Below, one piece after another: positions 9,765-16,762 of a stretch of DNA of 19,857 nt. The notes beneath the pieces were generated by a model that was given only the letters and a program-made list of their open reading frames with translations, was not told the origin of the DNA and searched no databases. The translations under genes were made by a program, and so were the position numbers. Origin of the DNA: Phlegmacium glaucopus (Eukaryota > Basidiomycota > Agaricomycetes > Agaricales > Cortinariaceae); NCBI GenBank assembly GCA_015039465.1, contig MU130698.1:238832-258688 (forward strand), read 5' to 3'. The stretch's first letter is position 1. The number at the start of each line of letters is the position of its first letter.

Positions 9765-9914
9765 ATTATAGTCTTATATATGTGGTACTTGTGTTCCTTG
9801 TTTGTCTATTTCGTACAACAATTTTACTCACAGAATCTTTTTTCAGGACAGTGACTCGTTCCCATCAAGGTCTCATGGATGTGTACTACTTTGGCTTAGG
9901 CTTAGGCCAACCCC
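9765..9914 (-). promoter_or_regulatory. Conserved upstream region of copy 1, with TATA box
   Basis: The segment matches 16455-16602 at about nine bases in ten by eye, better than the neighbouring coding sequence. On the minus strand it carries TATATAAGAC (9780-9771), about 71 bases before the aligned start codon. Pyrimidine-rich and TAAGCC elements lie further upstream. This is consistent with a core promoter, now in front of a dead gene. Confidence 0.5.
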
Positions 9915-9944
9915 CTTTGGACTTTCTGTGATTTGTCGTGTATG

Positions 9945-10530
9945 TGTTTCTGAGTGCAGGGAACATTTTCTAATTACTCTGGAGATACCTCATGGTTTGC
10001 GTCAGTCATCTCAAAGCACCTCCATTTGTTGACTCGACCATTTAGACAGTCGGTAACTCAACAGACTAGTAGTCACCTACTTCACCGAACGGTCTTTGTT
10101 ACATCAGTGTTTTTCCGAATCTGTTATAGTTCATCGAAAGGAAGAATATCTGGTTCGCATCTCTGACTTCCGTTATTGTAATGTGCAGAATTCTTTCCCT
10201 GCTACATCCACTCAATATACGCAAGATGCAAGTCTTTTGTTCGGCACTGTTGGCTTAGGCGCTAGTAAGTACTTCCGAAACACAAGGCTGGAGCTCCTTT
10301 GTGCGTTATCTCCATATATCCCACTATTAAATGTTTAAATGTTTATGCTTTAGTCTCGATACTTCAGCCGCTCATAGCCACTGGCCTGCATGTACGTATA
10401 TTTTGCCCACATGTGTTCCGTTCCCGAGTAATATCGTCAAGCGCGGCACGTTGCCGCCTCGTTAATGTTCAAAGACGTTTAGTATCCATCTCAAGGTGAA
10501 CAGCCACTGGCGTGCATCCATGTAATTTTT
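9945..10530. repeat. Block A, copy 2
   Basis: It matches 6998-7610 throughout, from CTGAGTGCAGGGAA to the AACGGCCA/AACAGCCA..GGC-CATCCA end. No reading frame is conserved between the copies. Confidence 0.65.
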
Positions 10531-10970
10531 CGCCAGGGTTTTTCATGTTCTCACACATTTTCTACATCGTCATCCACGGCCGGCTGCCTCATTCTATTGA
10601 CACACAGTTAGAACGGAGGGTTGTCTTTGGTCGAGAGGCTAGGTTTCGATGGATTTGTCATCAATGTATCATTTGCCATAAAGACGGGCGTTTTGAGGCC
10701 TATTCGCGGTTACAAATCTCTTCATAAAGGCAATAGTAGCTTCTGTGGTCGTCGGCCGGCACTATGCTCTTGTATGAGGCCAACAGTGCTCCAATGCAAC
10801 ATTGCCCCGACTCGGCAGCATCAGAGAATGGCTCAGCAGCATCAACTCGAAGCTCCAGGTAGGCCCATAACCTATAAATTATGATGAGTTTTAAATATCA
10901 TGTAAACTCAACAATTTAGTTCTGCTGATCTATCAAGAGGCGCCAGACAGCCGTAAGACGATAAACAATC
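10531..10970. other. Copy-2-specific spacer replacing block C
   Basis: Copies 1 and 3 have block C in this place; this sequence has no counterpart elsewhere in the window. A plus-strand frame of 87 codons (10621-10884) exists, containing LVERLGFDGFVINV and a Gln/His-rich end. Without a paralogue, a splice context or recognisable motifs I do not call it a gene. Confidence 0.4.
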
Positions 10971-10974
10971 AACT

Positions 10975-11690
10975 TCTCCCAGAGCTTGAGGGACTGCCAC
11001 CGATCTGCTTTGGGATTTTCCTAATTTCATAACGGAGAAACATTACAATATAGGTAGGCGTAAGAAAGAAATAAATGAATTACGTTGACGGGAATAGGCA
11101 GAGAGGCGCCATAAAATCAGTGTTCCCAGAGAGTCACGAGGTCCTTTGTATTTTATAGCAAGACGCATGACGGCGGACAAGCCGTGATGTTCCTGTAATT
11201 CATAAGTATTATTTTCATTATACGGAAATACGAAGAAATTAGATACCGGAAGCTAAGTAATACCAAAGTAACGGGCCCGCGTTTTGTTCTAGAATCGAAG
11301 AAAATAACTTGAATGGGAATAGTAGTGAAAGGAGATAATACTCAGGGAATTGCATGTCCCCCGGCCCTTGTTCCCAAATCGTTGCAACTTGCAACAGCAG
11401 TTGGGAAAAGTTGTCCGTAAAGTGATCGATAGGAATTTACATGTAAGCAGTCAATTAAAATTGATTTGTGTGGAGACATTAGACCAATAAGACCGAGAGT
11501 CGTGCCTGCTCATTGTTCCCTTATTCTGAGCAGAACCGTGACCGGATTGAAGGACCTAAACAAGCACGTGACCCAACACGGTTTTGTGTGTCACTAAATT
11601 TTTCAGTCCATCGATAACGCTTCCATGTCATTTGACGACTTCTAGCATATAACGTCGTACAAATCAAGGAAAGCATAGCAAAAGGTAACA
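10975..11690 (-). pseudogene. Copy 2 downstream region (block D), degraded
   Basis: It aligns with 8215-8880 and 14962-15330. The exon-like word encoding EALSMD is present but is followed at once by a stop (TGA) on the minus strand. The GTGAGTATTATC donor of copy 3 reads CTGAGTATTATC here. No long frame is preserved. Confidence 0.45.
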
Positions 11691-11699
11691 ACACAACAA

Positions 11700-12284
11700 T
11701 CATGTCCGCTGATTGGATTGAAGACATTGAATCTCTTAGGCTCCTTCAATATTACTGTTCGGTAATCGGTATCCCAACTCAGACGAGATGGTGTCAAAAT
11801 CGTTGTCTTCGACCGACTCTGCAAAAGTATATCAGCAACGCTTTTCACAAAATAAAGAAAGATACGTACCTTCTTACATCTATGTTTGTGGTGGTCTCTG
11901 TATCCTCGTCGGACACCCCAGAAGAGGCTGTCGATGTCGACGTTGCAGGTGTTGATGGCTGCGGCGCCGATGGAGATAATGCTGGAATTACAGCAGGGTT
12001 GTTCGAGCCTCCCGTCGACTTAGTCGCGTCTCCGGCACTAGGATGGATTGCGAAATCTACGATCCTTCCCGAGTCCGTGATACACCGAAAGGTCCACCTT
12101 GTCGATGCGCTGTTTCTGTGTCTGGGAGGGACTCGAATGATCTCTGTTGTATGTTATATCCCCATAGTTGTAATTGACCATCGATGGGTTCCCTGACATG
12201 TGTGTCCATGCCCCGCTAGTTCCTTTGTTGCTCCCAGCACCTAGGCATTGGAATGATATTTTGGGATCATTCCCGATGATACGT
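11700..12284 (-). pseudogene. Copy 2 of the Ser/Pro/Gln-rich gene, 5'-truncated
   Basis: Only the second half of the first coding exon onward remains. The sequence begins around 12280 and is preceded on the minus strand by block A, with no promoter or start. The exon 1 donor (GTATGT in copy 3) is GATCGT, and the intron 1 acceptor region is deleted. Exon 2 is still readable in the family frame: STGGSNNPAVIPALSPSAPQ, then PSTPATSTSTASSGVSDEDTE. It is followed by an intact-looking intron 2 (GTACGT at 11869 to CTGCAG-like CAG at 11819). The frame after intron 2 differs from copy 3 and meets TGA quickly. The long plus-strand frame over this region is antisense. Confidence 0.6.
12250..12273. repeat. 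24 nt inverted repeat, copy 2
   Basis: GGAATGAT, eight bases, ATCATTCC. The arms pair over 8 bp; the innermost pair of copies 1 and 3 is lost. It lies close to the truncation point of this copy. Confidence 0.75.
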
Positions 12285-12680
12285 GGTACAGCTTATGATT
12301 CATGGGAGATACCCTCAGGGCTTGCCTCATAGCCATATCAATGCTCTATTTGTTGACTTGTCCATGCAAATCAATTTAGACAGTTACCTCAACAGACTAC
12401 ACCTCGTTCACCCAATGGTTTTTGTTACATCACATATATATTTGTTTTCGATGAACTGTAACAGATTCGAAAAAACACTCGCAACAGCCGCTCATGTATA
12501 TCCCATGATTTCGCTCTCTCTCACATATATTCAGTTCCCCAGTAATATTGCCAAGCGTGGCTGACTTTACACGGTGCTGCCTCATTGAACTTTTTGTATC
12601 CATCTCCTCAAGCACTCTAGTCATTTCAAATTGAACAGCTACTGGGATCCATCGACTGAATTTCTCGAACGCAACCGTTA
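12285..12680. repeat. Block A, partial copy with internal inversion
   Basis: The outer parts match 6998-7610 and 9945-10530 in direct orientation (GGAGATACCCTCAGGGCTTGC, GTTACATCA, CCGCTCATG, CAGTTCCC). The first ~60 bases and a central part are missing. The segment 12434-12479 is present as the reverse complement of the other copies. Confidence 0.65.
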
Positions 12681-12872
12681 CTCGTGACGTGACTTTCTCA
12701 TGGCGCCAGCCAAGATTTATTCATCAACACCTCCAAAGCCCCAAGATTCACTCATTTCTGTTCATGCAGTTGATTCCACCACTTCTGCATCAAGCTATGT
12801 GTCATCAAAACACACTCGCACCACTGCTGACCTGCAAGGCGCTGTCGTCGAGTTCTTGATTCCCCACCTTGG

Positions 12873-12894
12873 TGATAAGGCCTTGATAAGGCCA
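12873..12894 (+). repeat. 11 bp tandem microduplication
   Basis: TGATAAGGCCT is followed directly by TGATAAGGCCA. Eleven is not a multiple of three, and this is exactly where the upstream open frame parts from the frame of the following exons. Confidence 0.75.
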
Positions 12895-13259
12895 GCAACA
12901 TGGGGACGAAGGAATCAGTTCTTATATTCTCAGGTGAATCCATATTTTATTTGCCTATACTTAGTATCTCACTCGCAGAAAATAAGGGTCTTCTGAACCC
13001 CGGTCTGCTCCCAAAAGACGCAGGGAGGTATACCGCCATTGCACCAGCTCTCCCCAAAAGCGACAGCTTTGTGGCTAACTTTCCGTCGTTGGCTGCTTTT
13101 CAACCAGATAACCTTACGACAATCTTCTCACCAGGCGTTGACTCCGACTTGGCCCTTCTGAAGCAGCAATTTGCCGAGCTTCTCGCTGCTACCAAGCAGA
13201 ACTTTGGAAAAATAGAAAAAATGGAAGAAGAGGTTGTTCAGCTCAAGAAAAAAACTGAA

Positions 13260-13352
13260 CGGCTCGAGGAAGAGAACGGTCAGCTCAAGGCAAAAATTGG
13301 TCGGCTCGAGGAAGGGAATGACCAACTCAAGGGAGAGAATGGTCGGTTCAAG
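13260..13352 (+). repeat. 42 bp repeat encoding a 14-residue coiled-coil unit
   Basis: CGGCTCGAGGAAG begins at 13260 and 13302, and a diverged third start (CGGTTCAAG) is at 13344. Each unit encodes RLEE.N.QLK, two heptads, so the coiled coil has grown by unit duplication. Confidence 0.7.
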
Positions 13353-13758
13353 ACCCGTATTTCAGCTCTTGAGGAAGAGGTGGATGGATACACAGTTATA
13401 GCTCTGAATGCACCCGGGTGGGTAACAACGGTGCGCAGAAGTGTTCGTCAATCCTATCTACACTTTAATTTTTCTTCAGAGAGATACTGGCGTGGTTGAC
13501 AGTATTCTTATTTGTGATCTCCTCAGCTCGCCTTGCTCGATTGGCACAACTTCCCGAAGCTATGAATAACGCTGGGATCTACTATCAATCCTTCCTCTGG
13601 CGCCAACAGCTCTTTTCGCTGCAAGATGAAGCCCAACGCATTCAGTATACGACACAAATTGTAGCTGGTCTTGACGTTCCCACTGAAGTCATTGAAGAGC
13701 TCGCCAATCCTTCTTCGGAGCTTCGGATTGCAGCTGATCGGTGCATGTCCACCTTGAG

Positions 13759-13985
13759 TCAACACCTCACTTTCGCCTCGCTCGCATCGATAGGAACATA
13801 GTGTTGACTTGCGATCCCAACACGAATGGGGGAAAAAATTATGGGAGAGCTGGCAGCTGTTGATTTGCGATCGGTGGTCGGAGAGTTGGAGTTGGACTTG
13901 GACTTGTGCGTCATACCTAGTAGTAGGAGGTTGTGTCGAAGTTGAGGGGAGGGATTGCTGTCGTCCCTGCCATGCCATTACACCC
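13759..13985 (-). pseudogene. Promoterless 5' fragment of the Ser/Pro/Gln-rich gene
   Basis: A start at 13914 gives MTHKSKSNSNSP, clearly related to MTHNNSNSNSP of the intact copy. The similarity runs to about GIASQHY, then the sequence crosses into the 3' end of the coiled-coil gene near 13797-13801. A stop follows at 13761-13759 after 51 codons. Upstream, homology ends near 13985 and joins block C directly, so the TATA-bearing region is absent. It is a leftover of a duplication junction. Confidence 0.6.
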
Positions 13986-13991
13986 GGTTAA

Positions 13992-14136
13992 AATCATAGG
14001 TAGGTTGGAGGGCATTTACGAAACACACATTCAGGCTTGATAACGATTTCAAATTGTTGAAGGTTGCGATATACCTTGGCCAGATATTATCTTTTCATGC
14101 GGTTGGCTCAACGTTGAGTACAGAAGAAAGCTACCT
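13992..14136. repeat. Block C of copy 3, left part
   Basis: It matches copy 1 near 7730-7880, from GGTAGGTTGGAGGG to GAAGAAAGCT. The match then breaks and resumes at about 14757. Confidence 0.55.
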
Positions 14137-14757
14137 CTGATAAATGGTAGCATATGTAGCAAGGGACGACAGCTACAAGTTTGCGTAGCCTGAATCCTTC
14201 CCTCCCCTCAGCACATACGGGCCGCCTCGGCGGGTCAATAACCATGCGGGAACGTTTGTTGTCAGAAAAGATCAAGCAAAAGGAAAAAAGTTTAATAGAA
14301 AGAGGATTGGTAGGTCGCCATGCTGATAGTAACCTGTCAATTTGGATGAATACGGAGAATGACCGTAGTAAAGGTCACTTAAGAGATGAAACACGCTATA
14401 CTCTGAACAGTAATATTGCCACAACCATGAACGATCCTGAACAGGTCATCCGTAGATCGAGGTATATCGTTGTAATCAAATTCATAAAATAGCTGTAAGA
14501 GATAATTCCAAAGTCGGTGACAACACCTGCTTCTACAGGATCCTTGGAGGCCGTAATACTTTGTCGAATTGTGTGAAAAATGAGCACCCGAGGAGATCGA
14601 ATAAAAGAATGGTATTTACCTCGTAAAAGTCCAGAGGTCTACATTGTTCGTTTGATTGGCAACCGCCGTAATCAAGTTATTCACGCAACTGGTATTTCCC
14701 TTCAGGTCTGCTCAGTCTTTCTTTAGCAGGCTAAATTCATTTCAACGATGGCAGTCT
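14137..14757. mobile_element. ~620 bp insertion in block C of copy 3, origin unknown
   Basis: Copy 1 is continuous from GAAGAAAGCT to GTTCCGTTCAAT; copy 3 has about 620 extra bases between these words. The insert contains a GC-rich hairpin (GCCGCCTCGGCGG, near 14222). On the minus strand there is a 63-codon hydrophobic frame (14587-14396), preceded by a possible exon with donor GTAAATACC. AGCTAC appears near both 14130 and 14170, but no convincing target-site duplication or terminal inverted repeat frames the insert. It could equally be ancestral sequence deleted from copy 1. Confidence 0.35.
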
Positions 14758-15330
14758 CGTGGTTCCGTTCAATGTCTCCTCAACATATCTACAGACCGGA
14801 AAAAAAAAACATATAATCAATCCGGGTAACCACAGCCCCATGAAAGAACCTTACCGAGTGAATCCAGTTCTACACTCTGCTGCTTTGTAATAGCTTGCCA
14901 TGGTCGACTTGGGCTTGTACCGGCGCAGAAGGATCCAAAGACTTTCGAGGTGCAAGTCAGAAAAGAATGAGAAAAATAGTGAAAGATAATACTCACGAAA
15001 GGACGTTTTGCCTTGTTGAGAAAAGTGATCGATAGGAATCTACGTGTAAGCAGTCAATTAAATTTCTGTGGAGACATTAGACCAATAACCTGCGTAAGAC
15101 GTCGTGCCTGTTATTGTTTCCGTTATTTTGAGCACAACCAAGGACCTAAACTGTTTATTGGTCTTTACAAGTGACACACATACCGTGACCGTTGTCAAGG
15201 TCTTCTGAACACTCACATCCATCGATAGCGCTTCCACCTCATTCAACGACCTTTTCAATTCAAGATGATACTATTTTATATGGCATATAACATCATACAA
15301 GCGAGAAAGGCATAGCAAAAAGGTACCAAC
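14757..15330 (-). other. Copy 3 downstream exons/3' region (blocks C right part and D)
   Basis: It follows the 5' exons of the intact copy on the minus strand. Possible exons read LKRSLNEVEALSMDVSVQK (about 15258-15190, then donor GTATGT), a short piece ending in TTTC before donor GTGAGTATTATC (about 14997), and MASYYKAAECRTGFTR (about 14900-14855) before donor GTAAGGTTC. Every donor here is better than in copies 1 and 2. I cannot chain these exons confidently. They may form a longer transcript of the family gene or a separate small gene. Confidence 0.35.
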
Positions 15331-15334
15331 AAAA

Positions 15335-15600
15335 AGATCATGTCCACTGATGGGATTGAAGAACTTGAATTTCAGGGAAAAGATTGCGCCTTTAATAACG
15401 CTATTCGGTATCCGACCCAGACGAGACAAAAGATCATGTCCATTGATTGTGTTGAAGAACTTGAACCTCAGGGAAAAGATTCCTCCTTCAATAACGCTAT
15501 TCGGTATCCGACCCAGACGAGATCGTATGGTAATCCTTGTCTTCTGTCCGCTGATTCAATAACGCTATTCGGTATCTGACTCAGACGAGATCGTATAATA
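15335..15600. repeat. 96 bp tandem repeat over the last coding exon
   Basis: AGATCATGTCCA recurs at 15335 and 15431. AATAACGCTATTCGGTAT recurs at 15394, 15490 and 15558. The units are 96 bp, then a shortened 68 bp. On the minus strand each unit contains the family's TISS(E/G)SDTE-stop end, so the terminal exon has been duplicated downstream of the gene's present stop. Confidence 0.7.
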
Positions 15601-16375
15601 GTCGTCTTCAACCGACCCTGCAAACATATGTTAGCAACGCTTTCACAAAATCAAAAAAGATACGTACCCCTTTGGATATCTGTATTTACGGTGATCTCTG
15701 CGTCCTCGTCAGACACCCCAGAAGTGGCTGTCGATGTCAACGCGGCTGATGCAGGCGTTGATGGTGGAGGCGCAGGGGGAGATAAAGATGGAATGACAGG
15801 AGGGTTCAAACCTCCTGTACTTGCGCCTCCTGAAAAGGGATATTAATGTCAATCAAGGATCGATAAAGGATGGATTGCGAAAGTAACATACTTCCTGAGT
15901 CCATGATAGGGACTTGATGTGCAGAGTCCTCGGTATGCTTCCGAGTCCAGGAGGCACCCGAACGCCTGTCGTACGAGTTGGCTGTTGATGGGTACCTTGA
16001 CGGGGGTCGTGATGCCCTGCCAGTTCCTGCGTTGTTGCTATCGGAACGATCTCTTGCGATCGTTCCTGCTGATGCATGTGAATGTTGGTATCGGTTTTGT
16101 GTTCCCGTCCTGTGGCGCCCTCCGCCGCGTTGACTGCGACTTGGGCCCGAGCTTGGAGGTCGATCTTGTTGCTGTTGAGCCGTTCCCTGATGTACAGGGC
16201 CATTCCAGACCGGGGAACTGTAGAAGGGTTGCCCATGCAAGGGCATATTGATGACATGGGATCCCAAGAGGAATGTAGGGATAGATTGTGGCAGAGAGGG
16301 TGGCTGTTGATTCATGGGTGGTGGTTGGGACGACGGCGAACGCGGAGAGTTGGAGTTGGAGTTGTTGTGTGTCAT
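15565..16375 (-). CDS. Ser/Pro/Gln/Asn-rich protein, intact copy 3 (232 residues, three exons)
   Basis: The proposed structure is complement(join(15565..15617,15668..15829,15892..16375)). The introns are 62 bp (GTATGT..TTTTCAG) and 50 bp (GTACGT..TTTGCAG), both phase 1. Total coding length is 699 nt. The start is the ATG at 16375 (MTHNNSNSNSPRSPSSQPPP). The first ~70 residues are Asn/Ser/Pro/Gln-rich, with an aliphatic-aromatic stretch (IPTFLLGSHVINMPL..QPFYSSPVW). Next comes a basic QRGGGRHR segment, then Ser/Arg-rich sequence (TASAG..RPPSRYPS type). A Pro/Ala/Ser/Thr-rich exon 2 follows, ending SGVSDEDAE, and the tail is acidic (SVEDDYYTISSESDTE). There is no signal peptide, membrane segment or catalytic motif. 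It looks intrinsically disordered, perhaps nuclear or RNA/DNA-associated by composition; this is inference. A TATA box sits at 16471-16462. It is the only copy in the array that stays open. Confidence 0.62.
16043..16066. repeat. 24 nt inverted repeat, copy 3
   Basis: GGAACGATC, six bases, GATCGTTCC: perfect 9 bp arms. Compared with copy 1, T to C in the left arm is matched by A to G in the right arm. It encodes part of TIARDRSDSN on the minus strand. Confidence 0.8.
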
Positions 16376-16454
16376 ACCTAGTAGTACTGGTAGGGGGTTG
16401 TGTGACTTGTGTTGAAGTTGTTGAAGGGAGGGATTGCTATTGTCTCTGTCTTTG

Positions 16455-16602
16455 GATTATAGCTTTATATACATGGTGCTTGTGTTCCTTGTTTGTCTAT
16501 TTCGTACATAATTTGCTCACAGAATGTTTTTCAGGACAGTGACTCGTTCCCATCAAGATCTCAGGAATGTGTACTACTTTGGTTTAGGCTTAAGCCAACC
16601 CC
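16455..16602 (-). promoter_or_regulatory. Upstream region of intact copy 3, with TATA box
   Basis: TATATAAAGC (16471-16462) lies about 87 bases before the start codon at 16375. The segment is strongly conserved with 9765-9914, including GTGTTCCTTGTTTGTCTATT and AGGACAGTGACTCGTTCCC (plus-strand reading). It is a good candidate core promoter. Confidence 0.55.
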
Positions 16603-16611
16603 TATGTTAAA

Positions 16612-16762
16612 TGTGATAACGACGCTAAAATACATGTGTTTCTGAGTGCAGGGCACATTTTTTCATGAATCAAGCCTTGCACTCCGCAGATACCTCACGG
16701 TTGCCTCATGGCCATCCAAAAGCACCTCCGCTTGTTGACTCGTCCATTTAGACAGTTGGTAC
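16612..16762. repeat. Block A, truncated right-end copy
   Basis: It matches the first ~150 bp of block A (AACGACGCTAAAATACATG to CCATTTAGACAGTTGGTA), then stops abruptly at GTACTGTGAGG. This marks the right border of the array. Confidence 0.65.

Larger units (their letters stand above)
12700..13801 (+). pseudogene. Coiled-coil protein gene with an 11 bp frameshifting duplication
   Basis: Proposed exons are 12700-12933, 12979-13417 and 13480-13801. Introns are GTGAAT..TCGCAG (45 bp) and GTGGGT..CTTCAG (62 bp). Exons 2 and 3 join in frame, and the stop is TAG 13799-13801. Exon 1 is open from the ATG at 12700, but its frame (ending FLIPHLGDKA) does not match the exon 2 frame. TGATAAGGCC occurs twice, 11 bp apart (12873, 12884). 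Discounting one copy puts exon 1 in register. Otherwise translation could start at the ATG at 12900. The protein has a Ser/Thr-rich N terminus, a GLLNPGLLPKDAGRYTAIAP region, a coiled coil (KIEKMEEEVVQLKKK onward, ~13200-13380), then a helical C terminus (ARLARLAQLPEAMNNAG, EEL.NPSSELRIAADRC). The residues just after intron 2 are hydrophobic (LAWLTVFLFVI), which could be a membrane segment or a sign that intron 2 is misplaced. The family is unknown. Confidence 0.6.
6998..16762. repeat. Tandem array of diverged blocks carrying a minus-strand gene family
   Basis: The same string of sequence recurs at least three times. Block parts in plus-strand order are A (intergenic), C and D (downstream of or within the minus-strand gene), E (its 5' coding exons) and P (its upstream region). 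Copy 1 is A 6998-7610, C about 7730-8045, D 8215-8880, E and P 8900-9914. Copy 2 is A 9945-10530, D 10975-11690, E 11700-12284 (truncated, no P), with no recognisable C. Copy 3 is a partial A 12285-12680, an extra E fragment 13801-13985, C split at 13992-14136 and 14757-14910, D 14962-15330, E and P 15330-16602, then the start of another A (16612-16762). The array stops abruptly at both ends. A plus-strand gene is embedded at 12700-13801. Confidence 0.75.

Noticed and set aside
11702..12196. Plus-strand frame of 164 codons
   Set aside because: It is antisense to the truncated minus-strand paralogue; the minus-strand frame, not this one, is conserved with copy 3.
13523..13978. Minus-strand frame of 151 codons
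   Set aside because: It is chimeric: its first part is the family fragment in a non-family frame and the rest is antisense to the coiled-coil gene.
16082..16381. Plus-strand frames of 99-110 codons
   Set aside because: They are antisense shadows of the intact Ser/Pro/Gln-rich gene.
6998..16762. The array as a known transposon family
   Set aside because: No transposase, reverse transcriptase, terminal inverted repeats or target duplications were seen at either border; the borders are abrupt truncations of block A.
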